Shown here piece by piece: positions 7,601 to 16,981 of a stretch of DNA of 19,493 bases. The stretch lies in the NCBI RefSeq assembly GCF_000204055.1, contig NW_006768920.1:1-19493 (forward strand), read 5' to 3'. This DNA is from Melampsora larici-populina 98AG31 (Eukaryota; Basidiomycota; Pucciniomycetes; Pucciniales; Melampsoraceae). The notes beneath the pieces are model-generated. The model worked only from the letters and a program-made list of their open reading frames with translations. It was not told where the DNA came from and did no database searches. The stretch's first letter is position 1. Every line of letters begins with the position of its first letter. The translations under genes were made by a program, and so were the position numbers.

Positions 7601-10594
7601 TGGCTTTATCGAACTGACAAGTTTGTGGCACTATTCACATCTCAGACCCCCCATTTTGGAAACTCATCCACATCTCGACTCGAGGGCGGCCACCGTCGCC
7701 TCAAAGACTTCCTAGAGGGCAACAACAACGATTTTGTCACCTGTTTCAAGGCTTTCAAGCGTGCCGGGGATTCTCAATACAACGAGATAATCATTTCGAC
7801 AGGAATAGAAAGCCAAAAGACTTTACTCGGCCTACCCAACATGTTCCAGGAACTGAATCGCACAATCTCACATTTTGCGCTGAAAAAAATCAAGGGGCAG
7901 TATGATTTGATACCCGATTCTCTGAATAGGACTTGCACGAAGACCTTCCGTGGCGTATGGGGACTGCCGTGTTCGCACGAGATTGCTAATGCCTTGACGG
8001 AAACTAAATATATTCCAGCATCCCTTGTTCACCAGCAATGGCATATGTCCATAGAGATTTCCCCACGTGATCATGGAGAGCTACTGAAAGCTGTGCAATC
8101 AAAGTTTGACCACTTAATCAACCTGCCCAAACATGCTTTGCGGAAGATTTATGAAGAGCTTGGAAAGCTCGCATCTGGTCGGTACTCACTGGTTCCAATT
8201 GCAAACGCCGCAGTCAAAGTCAATCAACGAGGCCGACCTCGTAACAGCCAAAAACGCCCTGCTCCGTCTGAAAAAGGAAAAGCAAAGAATGCACGATGGA
8301 AATCGGACTTTGAGATCGAAACGGTCAAAGAAGCAAAAAAGGCTCAACCTAAGAAATGCGGCTATTGTGGCAAGCGTAACCACCACTTAACCTCCTGTCC
8401 CCAACGTGCCAAGGATATTCTCAACAATCCAGATGAAGACCTAGCCGACGAATATTCAGAAGATTCCGAATCAGACGATGATGACAGCGCTAGTATTGAG
8501 CTCGAAACAACTCACCTCGAACCAACTCCTTCTCAAAAACCAGCACAGATCAAACCATGTGACCCTATAGATCAAGAGGTCAAACATTCTCAAGTATCAT
8601 CAATTTCACAACAAGGAGAAGGCAAACAATCGGACCTGATGGTATCTCAAGAGATCAAAGCCAAGCGAATTTACAAGTGCAGCTTGTGCAAGCTCCCTAA
8701 TCATCGAGCCAACCGCTGTCCCACCAAGTCTTTATTGGCTCCCACATCATCATCCACAACCCTTTCTGTGACAGCATCAACCTCGGTCATGATTCAACCA
8801 TCGACGTCAAACAACAAGTCAAGCACAGCATTGACCTTGAGCGGGTTGACACAACCCGCTCACGAAGATCTTCTGGAAATCGCACTTTCGGACACCAGCA
8901 GCATATCTTTTGGGTCTTCTCAGTCGACCTCTGACGGACACGATCTGTGTCCTTTCTGCGATGACCCAATGCCATCAGAGCCTTCGAAGAAACTATTGAG
9001 TCTGAAGACGGTCCTTTTTGCTTTGCCCAACATACGCAAGCGAATAGGAGGTCATCGAGATGCTATGGATTTACCTGTGAGTAAGCTTTTGTGTTGATCT
9101 CATCGAGATACATTGCTAATCATTCGGGTCACTCTTCAAAACGACAATTTGTGAATTGTAGTTTCCCCAAACTGCAGCTTTTTGTCATCTTCATCGTGAG
9201 GAAAAAGACGCGATACCCATGGGGATACGTGAGGGATGGCCTATGCAGATCAACTTCGAGTTATTGGAACAGTGAGTCCATTCTTCACCCTCACAAACTG
9301 CAAAAGGTATTGAACCTAATAACCACGGTGTCTAGACGTATTCAGAAACATCAGAATCGTCTTGCCCAGATTGTCAAGCGGGAAATCCCTTTGTCTTTTC
9401 TCGATGTTGCCCAATCCCAGTGGAAAACCCAGGGATCACGGATGTTTAGTATGCTTGGCGAGTTTGAGGGATATGAGCTGGAGCAGCCCGGCTAGTGAGT
9501 TCAATTTTGACATCCTGTGCTTTTATGTTTTTGATGACTAACTAAACATAACCATTAGTTATGGTCAGATGGGTTTTTTTGTTATGTTCAAGGTGCTGTC
9601 CAAGATGTTCTTGGACACGGATTCTGTGACCACACTCAACAGCAAGCCGTTTTCAACGGATTACTTCCTTCGTCGCGTACTGTTGCCCGAACTTGCCCTA
9701 TCCCTGATTGCCGAAGATGTGGGCCTGCCGGTCACCAATGCCAAAGTCATGATGATTCTCGAACGAAGCCGGGCTTTTGGAGTGGCTGTCTTTTCTCAAA
9801 ATGACGATGATGTGCCTTTGAAGCTTGGTAACACAGAGAAAACTATTGTAATCTCATCCTCTCAGTCGTCAGATCAAGGAAACACCAACAAATTCAGTTC
9901 GAACTCAGACTCGAAACATTCAGCTCACAAAAGCCCTCTGACCTCGCCACAGGACCAAAAGATATTGAAGCAGATTCCACACTTCATGGTTCAATATGTC
10001 AACTCGATTTTCGATCCACCACCATTTGGAAACTGTGGGTATTATGCAATTGCCGCAAGTGTTCAATCCTACTCTACAGATTCGTATCTGCATGTTCGAA
10101 ACAAGTTACTAGCCGAGCTCAGGGCTAATGCAAAAGACCACGAGGCTCTGATTTCCGTTGCTCGGACTCGGCCAGCCATGAAGACACGGAATTATCGCCC
10201 GTATGCTGCCGAGGTAGTTCAAGACCTTCTGGTACGACTGGATTGGAAAGGGCTTGAATGCAGTGAGCGATATTGGTTGCGAATGCCGTATTTAGGTTAT
10301 GTGATTGCGAGTACGTACAATAGGCCATTGATCCAATTGGATCCACTGCCATCCAACTGTTACACGTTTTTTCCTTATTGGACCCAACCCAACAAGGAGA
10401 TTCCTATTGTACTCGCATTTGTCAACAAACAGCATTTTGTGAGCTTAGCACCTAAGGCGGGCTCGATACCTTTTCCAGAGGTGTATGGTAAGTCCAACAA
10501 CTCAGCCATGCTTGACACAACTACAATACCGAGTTGGGTCAAAAGCTACCAAGATTGGTTGGATAGCTGGACTAATCACAGACAGTCCACCTAG
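4674..10594 (+). CDS. MULE transposase fused to RTC4-like and OTU protease domains
   Basis: Modelled as join(4674-4676, 4755-5448, 6297-9076, 9162-9271, 9336-9494, 9559-10594), 1593 aa; all junctions are GT-AG and in phase. Pro/Tyr-rich start (PPFPPPPFMYPPYWPPFPYP, about residues 55-75); FAR1-type finger ending HEHNHP (about 246-343); MULE DDE core with D461 (GLDCTYKTN), D583 (CTDAEPAL, then CIWH) and E695 (RLEGGHRRLK); SWIM-like C779...PCSH793; CCHC knuckles at 920 and 1027. CPFCD (1117) leads into an RTC4-like region (FCHLHREE, GWPMQINFELLEQRI, PGYYGQMG, VLLPELALSLIAEDVG; about 1117-1320). An OTU-type domain has C1408 (FGNCGYYAIA) and H1541 (NKQHFVSL). The DDE part should cut and join the element's ends; the roles of RTC4 and OTU are unknown. 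An alternative start is the ATG at 4839. The frame looks intact. Confidence 0.82.
4677..4754 (+). other. Intron directly after the start codon of the MULE gene
   Basis: ATG at 4674-4676 is followed at once by a GTAAGT donor. A CTGAC branch-like site and a CACAG acceptor end the intron at 4754. The next exon stays open and in frame with the ATG at 4839, adding 28 residues. If 4839 is the true start, this intron lies in the 5' UTR. Confidence 0.55.
5512..6274. mobile_element. CACTA-like foldback element (763 bp, TSD TAT) inside a MULE intron
   Basis: The ends are CACTACGCCA (5512) and TGGCGTAGTG (6274). They extend as imperfect inverted repeats (CGCTGAGTTyAGAAAATTGA in both arms) and are flanked by TAT at 5509-5511 and 6275-6277. 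A second paired block sits deeper, about 5684-5717 against 6040-6073 with 31 of 34 bases matching, so most of each arm is palindromic. It has no coding capacity. It lies inside the intron 5449-6296; without it the intron would be about 82 nt, normal for this gene. Confidence 0.85.
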
Positions 10595-11335
10595 TTTTAC
10601 ACACTTTCATGTTTTTCTTATCACACTCCTCACTCACTACACATCACACTCGTTACACTTGTCACGCTCGTTATTATACTATTGTCTTTTGGCATCTTGT
10701 CTTTCTTTCTTATCATGTGTATGCCCTTTAAGCGTGGCAAAGGAATGACAAATATTACATGGATTTCAAAGTGGTAGTCTACTGAGAGAGAGAGAGAGCC
10801 TGTGACAAGATGATGGACGGGCTACCTAGCCGCATCTGAGAGTTTTTGGAGTTGTTTAACCTCAAAGTGCGCGGTTTAATAATTTTTGCTTTGCATCGCA
10901 GGTTGGTACGTGTATTAACCCAGTGGAATCTGTGAAAGGAAAGTGACATACGGGCAAATGGGAAAGTGCGCAGAAAGACCTCTCGGAAGAGGTGCAACAA
11001 GGACTCAAGAAGACAGGCTCCCCAACGAAATTACCTGTTGGGCAAACAGGACATCGCAGCTGGTCTCTCTTGTCTTGATCTCGAAAAAATTTGTACGAAA
11101 ATTGTGATAGCAAATTTGTCGTAAAAAGTTCATCATCCATCTTAGCAAAAAATCGTTTTTCATAAAATTTTTTATCAATTCCTTACTACTTTCCGTTACT
11201 AGTTAGAACACAAAAACTATGTCTCGTAATAACCTTGTAGTCTGAATATTTTCTTCTATTTTTAGTTATCTGTCTCTTTCAAATTTTTTCGTTTTTATTG
11301 AAAAGCACAAGTCATTAGCTAAAAAGAACGCAATT
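10595..11335. other. Intergenic interval between the MULE gene and the Gag-like ORF
   Basis: There is no supported gene. The first 150 bp is a CA/CT-rich probable 3' UTR. An AG-repeat tract (10784-10798) and a short inverted repeat CCTGTT...AACAGG (11034-11050) follow. The last 150 bp before the ATG is AT-rich. If a retroelement inserted here, its left boundary should lie in this interval. I could not find a repeat shared with the region after 16841. Confidence 0.4.
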
Positions 11336-13225
11336 ATGCAAAATGTCAACCCATTATCTACTCAAGAAATTAACTCCGCAAACAATGCGACGACTAAATT
11401 CGAAAAACTCGAACAAATTCTGTCAAACTACGACAAAGCAGGAGGCAGCAACGTTGTCTCAATGCGAGTTCTTAGGGCATTATTTGCCGAAGAAGTTCCC
11501 GTATTCGACGAGAACTTGGAGAATTTCATTTATAACTTCTCCGTGTTTGGACGTGCCGCGATCGAGCTCGACATTAGAGCTGGATGTCCCATCCACAAAA
11601 TGGTGGGAGGCAACCACGTATGGCCCACATCGGCAAGAAGCCTTATGGAAGCGGAACCCGCTATTCTTATGTCAACCTGCCCGTTCAAATACCCCAAGGG
11701 CGAAGACTTTAGGTTCTCTATCTCGGACCGAAAACTGGCCGAAATCAATAAGGCTACTTCAGCTGCCAGACACGCCTTGGATCCTGGCCCATCGTCACTA
11801 CGTGATAAGGGTAAGAATCGAAAGTCAAACAGCCCAAGACGAGCTCCGCGTCGCCGCAGTCCAGATCGCAGACGTTTCTCCAGGAGCCCCCCACGTCGTA
11901 GATTCGCATCCGTCAATCAATATGGTTCATCCCCTGATCCAGAGGACAAGTACTCTAGAAAATCTCGCAGTCCAATCAGGATACCTAGATGCTCTCCTAG
12001 CCCTCAAGTCTCTTACTACCGGGACTACAGCCCAAAAGCCTCTGGAAGCGGAAAACGCATGTCTCCACCACGCAGAGACCCTCCATAACATCCGAGGGAT
12101 AAACGCGCCAGATTCGACGAACCCTCCTCGAGTTACCAACCCACTTCTCTTCTCAATCGAATCGACTCATCAATTTTCAACAGAGTGGACCCAGCCAGAA
12201 CAGCTAGTCAAATCTCTCATCCGACTCGGCGTTGATCCCTATCTCCCAAGAAAGGCGACGACAACTACATCGAGCGTGCTTTTAAGAAATTCGTCGAGTC
12301 TTCAAATAAACCAACAAAGAAACTCGCTTTCCAAGCTTTTGACGACGAAAATTCCGATAATGACGATGACCCTATCATCAAATACTTTCAAAAAACTAAA
12401 TTCGAATACAAAGAAGATATTAAACGGTCAGCTGAACTCTACAAGGCATGCAGAGCTAGGCCAGAAAAGTGGCCATCATCTCAATCAAAAGACCTCCTTG
12501 AGTTTAAATTCGTCGACCTCGAAAAGGTGTATGTCGAAATCTATGGAAAACCTGGAAGCACCAAAACTATCCGACTCAACGACGCCAAAGACCTCGAGTT
12601 TGACGAGAAGATCAAAGGTGTCCCAATTAATGATAAGTCTCACTGGGAACACCTCATCAAGATTCTTCATGATGCTTACAGATCAGCTTTCCCTGGAGCC
12701 GAGAAAAACATCAGATACTATTTTGAATACATCCTCAAACTTGCCAGCGACCCATCCACAGGAATCCACTGGAAGGACGTTCGAGATCTTGACTCGGCGT
12801 TGCGCCTTCAGTTCTCTCGTCAATCCAGAATTGCCTTTGGAAACTGGTCCCACCCAAAGCTTAAGTATTTGGAAAGCAAGATTCTCTACGGCAACCATAG
12901 CCGCCTTGGACAAAACTCCAATATCCAAAAGACATCCGAAAATCAGTCTAAGAGCACATCACAGCCTAAGCAGTCTTCCACGAAATCATCTTCTTCATAC
13001 TCCAACAAAAAGTCCAAGCCTAAAGTCGACAAACCACCGAAATCAAGAATCAACTTCCCATACGACATCAAGAGGACTAATCTTTGGAAAATGGGTGACC
13101 AGCCTTGCAACAATTGGAACACTGATATATGTTCAAAATCCGATGAAGAATGCAACCGACGACATCATATATGCAACAAAGTGGGATGCGATTCCGATCA
13201 TCGAGGAATCGTCGCTCACGCATAG
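11336..13225 (+). pseudogene. Gag-like ORF of a tyrosine-recombinase retroelement, with two nonsense codons
   Basis: The frame from ATG 11336 is coding-like to 13225, but stops at TAA 12086-12088 and TGA 12233-12235. The N-terminal part is followed by an Arg/Ser/Pro-rich stretch (RRAPRRRSPDRRRFSRSPPR, about residues 175-195). Beyond the stops it resumes as an acidic and basic segment (FDDENSDNDDDPIIKYFQKT), a helical region, and a Cys/His cluster beginning at about residue 591 (CNNWN, then C...C, H.C, GC..DH..VAH). Such a cluster fits a nucleic-acid-binding Gag-like protein preceding RT in these elements. Both stops are one C-to-T change from CAA and CGA. It probably bound the element RNA; this copy is broken. 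Confidence 0.6.
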
Positions 13226-15059
13226 GCCGAATTCCAGGAAATTCCTGAGGGGTTTGGAGATCGCAGAAGACACTCAGCATTACTCAGCTTCTGTAAATTT
13301 TTCCATTGAGGCGGAACCTTTCCCATCTGCTCCCCCCATCTCTGACGACCCTCTCGCGGATTACGCCATCAACAAACAACCTGACTTATTCAAAATTATC
13401 TGCCCAATCAAACACTCACGCATCAAGAAATTGACTACCAACCACCCAAATCCAAGTTTCGTGAACTCTGTCATAAAAGGCCTTGAGGTGGGTTTCTGGC
13501 CCATGTCGACACTACCTTCGGCCAAAACCACCACTTATCCAAACCACATCACGTCTGAGGACGGCCTGCAACTCCTTCGAAAAACTCGCGACAAAGAGGT
13601 GAAGTTAGGACGTTATTCAGAAGGCTTTCATTCACCTTTTCGAGGTATGAAGACAGCGCCACTATGCCTGGCCACCAACAAAAATTCAGGAAAAACGAGG
13701 ATTTGCACCAACATGAGCTTTGGTACCCCATCCCCAAATGACCTGATTGATCGGAACCAAATCAAGATTAAGCTCGACACTATCGCGTCTTTCATTCCGT
13801 CTCTCTTATCCCTACGACACCCTCCGAGTATTCCACCAATCAACAACTCAAAGTACTTGTGGGTGAAACCGTCTCAGAAACCTTCGCAACAAGCCGTTAT
13901 CTGGAAGTCAGATGTCGACTCGGCATTTCGCATACTCGGAATGCATAGGCAGTGGCAGATGAGACAGGCAATTCGCATCGACGGCATGAACCACATCGAC
14001 CGTTGCGTAAACTTCGGATGCGCAGGATTGCCAAGGATCTGGTGCGGATTCTTCTCCCTCATCCTATGGATTGCCTACTACAAACTAGGCATCACGGACC
14101 TAAATTTGTATATGGACAACTCGTGGGGTGCGAGTCACTCAGGAAGCATGGTATCTTTCAAAGCTCACATCATCCCTCTAAATCAGGCCAAATTTTTGAC
14201 CCTCTTCGACTACTTGGGCATCCCTTGGGCGTGGGAAAAACAAATCTGGGGCCAACAACTTGAGGTCATCGGGCATGTCATCGACTGTGAAACCATGCAA
14301 ATCTCACTAGCCGAAGAGAAAAAGAGAGCCTTGATTTCCCAACTTCGCTCATTCGCCAATTCGGTTTCACAACCTTTGGTCGAATGGCAAAGACTAACAG
14401 GGTGGGCTAACTGGGCAGTGAACACGTTCCCGCTTGGTCGGTGGGCAATTCAATCTTCCTGGAATAAGATCGCGGGAAAAAATCTCAGGAACGCGCATGT
14501 CCCTCTCAACAAGTCGACAAAAGAAGATTTAATGTGGCTGGCCGATGCTCTGGAAAAGTGGAACGGAAGACTGATCATGGAGTCACTCCATTGGGAGCTC
14601 TCCGCTGCCGATATCATCTTTTTCTGCGACGCCTGCCCTACGGGCGTGGGTATATGGAGCCCAATAACGAACGAGACCTGGGATCTGAACCTAACTCCCC
14701 CAGCCAGAGACAATTACTGGGCAGAGCTCCTGGCAGTTGTCATCTCGGTCGACATGGCAGCGTCATCATCAGCAAAAAAGGTTTTGATCTTCACCGACAA
14801 TGAATCCGTCTGCTACCTATTCGGCTCACATTCACCAACCGATCTGAAAAGAGTCCTATTCAGGCACGCGGCAACAAAAATGCTTGAGCACTCGTTAAAC
14901 GTCACTGTAAGACACGTTGCAGGAGACAGGAACGTCATCGCTGACGCACTGTCGCGACGAAACATCATTTCGAACAAACAGGCGCCTCCATCACGCGTCC
15001 ATATTTCCCTACCCTCCATCCCAAAAAACCTGGAAGGCGGTATTCGGCGCGCAAAATAA
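11343..15059 (+). CDS. Reverse transcriptase-RNase H ORF (overlaps Gag in the +1 frame)
   Basis: One uninterrupted 1238-codon frame runs from ATG 11343, 7 nt after the Gag ATG. Residues 1 to about 620 overlap Gag in another frame and show no known domain. The recognisable part starts near 13190. RT motifs are FRGMKTAPLCLATNKNSGKTR, SDVDSAFR (Asp at about 857-859), CAGLPRIWCGFF and YMDN (923), then a thumb-like WQRLTGWANWAVN. RNase H carries FFCDACPTGVGIW (D1096), YWAELLAV (E1128), IFTDNES (D1152) and HVAGDRNVIADALSRR. The order RT-RNase H without integrase, followed by a tyrosine recombinase, fits DIRS/Ngaro/PAT-type elements. No methyltransferase domain is seen, which argues against classical DIRS. 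Translation could be by leaky scanning, a frameshift or an internal start. Confidence 0.8.
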   Translation: MSTHYLLKKLTPQTMRRLNSKNSNKFCQTTTKQEAATLSQCEFLGHYLPKKFPYSTRTWRISFITSPCLDVPRSSSTLELDVPSTKWWEATTYGPHRQEALWKRNPLFLCQPARSNTPRAKTLGSLSRTENWPKSIRLLQLPDTPWILAHRHYVIRVRIESQTAQDELRVAAVQIADVSPGAPHVVDSHPSINMVHPLIQRTSTLENLAVQSGYLDALLALKSLTTGTTAQKPLEAENACLHHAETLHNIRGINAPDSTNPPRVTNPLLFSIESTHQFSTEWTQPEQLVKSLIRLGVDPYLPRKATTTTSSVLLRNSSSLQINQQRNSLSKLLTTKIPIMTMTLSSNTFKKLNSNTKKILNGQLNSTRHAELGQKSGHHLNQKTSLSLNSSTSKRCMSKSMENLEAPKLSDSTTPKTSSLTRRSKVSQLMISLTGNTSSRFFMMLTDQLSLEPRKTSDTILNTSSNLPATHPQESTGRTFEILTRRCAFSSLVNPELPLETGPTQSLSIWKARFSTATIAALDKTPISKRHPKISLRAHHSLSSLPRNHLLHTPTKSPSLKSTNHRNQESTSHTTSRGLIFGKWVTSLATIGTLIYVQNPMKNATDDIIYATKWDAIPIIEESSLTHRPNSRKFLRGLEIAEDTQHYSASVNFSIEAEPFPSAPPISDDPLADYAINKQPDLFKIICPIKHSRIKKLTTNHPNPSFVNSVIKGLEVGFWPMSTLPSAKTTTYPNHITSEDGLQLLRKTRDKEVKLGRYSEGFHSPFRGMKTAPLCLATNKNSGKTRICTNMSFGTPSPNDLIDRNQIKIKLDTIASFIPSLLSLRHPPSIPPINNSKYLWVKPSQKPSQQAVIWKSDVDSAFRILGMHRQWQMRQAIRIDGMNHIDRCVNFGCAGLPRIWCGFFSLILWIAYYKLGITDLNLYMDNSWGASHSGSMVSFKAHIIPLNQAKFLTLFDYLGIPWAWEKQIWGQQLEVIGHVIDCETMQISLAEEKKRALISQLRSFANSVSQPLVEWQRLTGWANWAVNTFPLGRWAIQSSWNKIAGKNLRNAHVPLNKSTKEDLMWLADALEKWNGRLIMESLHWELSAADIIFFCDACPTGVGIWSPITNETWDLNLTPPARDNYWAELLAVVISVDMAASSSAKKVLIFTDNESVCYLFGSHSPTDLKRVLFRHAATKMLEHSLNVTVRHVAGDRNVIADALSRRNIISNKQAPPSRVHISLPSIPKNLEGGIRRAK

Positions 15060-15185
15060 TCCCCTGCTCATAGTTATACAACTCTTGATCAATCTATTTC
15101 TCTTTTTATAAAAAAAAAAAAAAAAAAAAAAATCTCTCAATAGATCTCTTTCATTTCCCGTTATTTTTTATTTCATCAACTCACA
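15060..15185. other. RT-YR spacer with a 23-nt A tract
   Basis: After the RT stop, a run of 23 A (15110-15132) follows CTTTTTAT. A pyrimidine-rich leader then leads to the ATG at 15186. The A tract could be a fossil poly(A) tail, a nucleosome-free promoter element for the recombinase gene, or a simple repeat. Confidence 0.4.
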
Positions 15186-16841
15186 ATGCCAGCAAAAAGA
15201 TACAAAACGCAGCTCCTATCTTTCGATCAGCGTGAAGCCATGAACGCAAAAGACCGCAATCACTGCCTCAAACCCTCATCCAAAGCTAAATATGACTGTG
15301 GAGCTCGCCGATTCATAACCTTCTGCAAAAGCCAAAACGTCCAACCAATCCCGTCCGAAATAAACCTCGCACACTTTATCTCTGTGATAGGCCGCGAGGT
15401 GAAACCAGGGACAATCAAAACCTACCTTACCAGCATTGTCCGGCATTACAAATCGCAATTCCCCGACTTAGTAAATATCCGATCTAGCGATAAAATCAAA
15501 TCATCATTGGTGGGGTGTGAAAAACAGTTCTCACTTCCATCGAAACAAGCTCCTCCGTTTACCTCACTCGACTTGGAGATCGCGTCTAACGCATTCAACC
15601 GTTCCTTCAACGATCTTCTCTTCAACCTCATCCTGTCACTCGGGTTCGCCGCTCTGCATCGTTTAGGAGAACTCGTATCCCCAGACGCCGTCAACTTGCG
15701 AAACTCCAGAAAATCCATCCGCCGAGCATCAGTCCTAATCTCTCTCGGCGGCGAAGCTGCTACCTATGTTCTTCCATACCACAAGGGCGATCGAAAGTAC
15801 AAGAGCACTCAAGTAGCTGTTGTAAGTCGTCAAAACAGTCACCTGTGCCCGGTAAAAACCTTAGTCAGATACCTCAATCTGCGGGACAAACTCTTCCCTG
15901 CCCAATTACTCCTCTTTGTGAAAGAGGACGGCAACCTTCCTACACGATCATGGTTCATCTCCCGTCTTCAACACGTCTTCGGTTCATCTCGAACAGGTCA
16001 CTCTCTTAGAGCGGGAGGAGCAACAGCCTTGGCACAAGCGGGCATCGGAATGAAGACAATTCAGATGATAGGACGTTGGTCCTCCGACGCGTACGAACTC
16101 TACGTTCGGAATCACCCTATCCTAAACATGCGAAGCATGATCGACCATATGCCAGAAGCCGGACTTACGCTGGGAGAGCAGATCCTATTTCCTGGACAAG
16201 CTCTTGTGCGTATTCGTCCCTCCGAATGGGCAGACATACCTCTACCATTTTGCAGTCCTGACCTGGTTCTCTTTCTTACAGCCAACGTCTGAAAGTCACA
16301 GGCTCAGCCAAAACAAGGTCGCCCGGATCAATCCCGCGACCAGCTCTCGTGAGTGACTCGTCATTTTATGACTTCATTGACAAGAAGCTGACAGTCTCTC
16401 TCTCCCAGAAGACGCTCCACCCCTTTCTCTACAAAGCTCTCCACACCTGTCGTCGTTCCAACGACGCATAGGTGAGCTTCGAGTCAAATGGGCAGTAGTC
16501 AGCTCGCTAATGATGATTCATATCAACAGATATCTCATCGAACCGCTCCCTCCACAGCGGGCAGAGGACCCTCATAGAGGACATCCCCCACCAGTATGCT
16601 CTTTCCAGTGGAAATCGCATCTGCAGTGCATAATAACTGACGCTCTACCTACACGTGTAGGTCAGCTCGCGTAGGACTGTCGGAGTCGTACACCAAGCGG
16701 GACCGCCGCACATCAAGCTCATTCACCTTACCATCACCGACTCTCTACATTTACGAGGGCGGTAGTACTCCCAGTCCGTTTCTTTCCAATGCCCGGCTCC
16801 TAGGCCCGACGCATCTGCAATCCAGGCCTCAGGCACCATGA
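15186..16841 (+). CDS. Tyrosine recombinase with four introns
   Basis: Modelled as join(15186-16205, 16282-16348, 16409-16471, 16530-16593, 16661-16841), 464 aa. Introns of 76, 60, 58 and 67 nt all have GT-AG ends, most with a CTGAC or CTAAT branch-like site, and each junction keeps the frame. An N-terminal SAM-like/core-binding part (YDCGARRFITFCKSQNV..) precedes the catalytic domain: R159 (LHRLGELV), H272-x-x-R275 (HSLRAGGAT), R297-W298 (IGRWSS) and nucleophile Y306 (YELYVRNHP). It would join linear or circular cDNA into the genome without a classical integrase. The C-terminal 124 residues encoded by the spliced exons are Ser/Pro-rich with no known domain. Read unspliced, exon 1 would run to a TGA at 16290-16292 (368 aa). 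It ends 162 bp from the MULE right end. Confidence 0.75.
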
Positions 16842-16981
16842 GTAGTCACACGGTCCTTTGCCCAACGTCCTGAAACTGATTCCTTTCAAAACCGGGCATT
16901 CCCGGTTTTAAAATGGAAGCGGGATGCGAAAGTTGAAAGCCCGCTGGGTTATCCGGTTTCCGGGCTTCGGATCTTGAAAAA
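16842..16981. other. Right subterminal arm of the MULE
   Basis: The 140 bp between the recombinase stop and the right inverted repeat hold CCGGG/CCCGG words in both orientations, including ACCGGGCATTCCCGGT (16902-16917), an imperfect palindrome. CCGGTTTCCGGGCTTCGG mirrors a block in the left arm. This arm clearly belongs to the MULE. Confidence 0.5.

Noticed and set aside
6317..9097. A 926-codon ORF taken as a complete stand-alone transposase
   Set aside because: Its first codon is TTG, not ATG. Canonical splice sites at 5448/6297 and 9077/9161 extend the frame at both ends in phase.
11530..11916. Minus-strand 128-codon ORF opposite Gag
   Set aside because: It is Arg-rich only because it mirrors the SR-rich Gag segment. 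No independent coding signal.
15186..16292. Recombinase ending at the unspliced TGA 16290-16292
   Set aside because: A GTGCGT donor (16206), a CTGAC branch and a TTTCTTACAG acceptor (16281), followed by three more in-phase introns, give a longer open frame. The short form remains possible.
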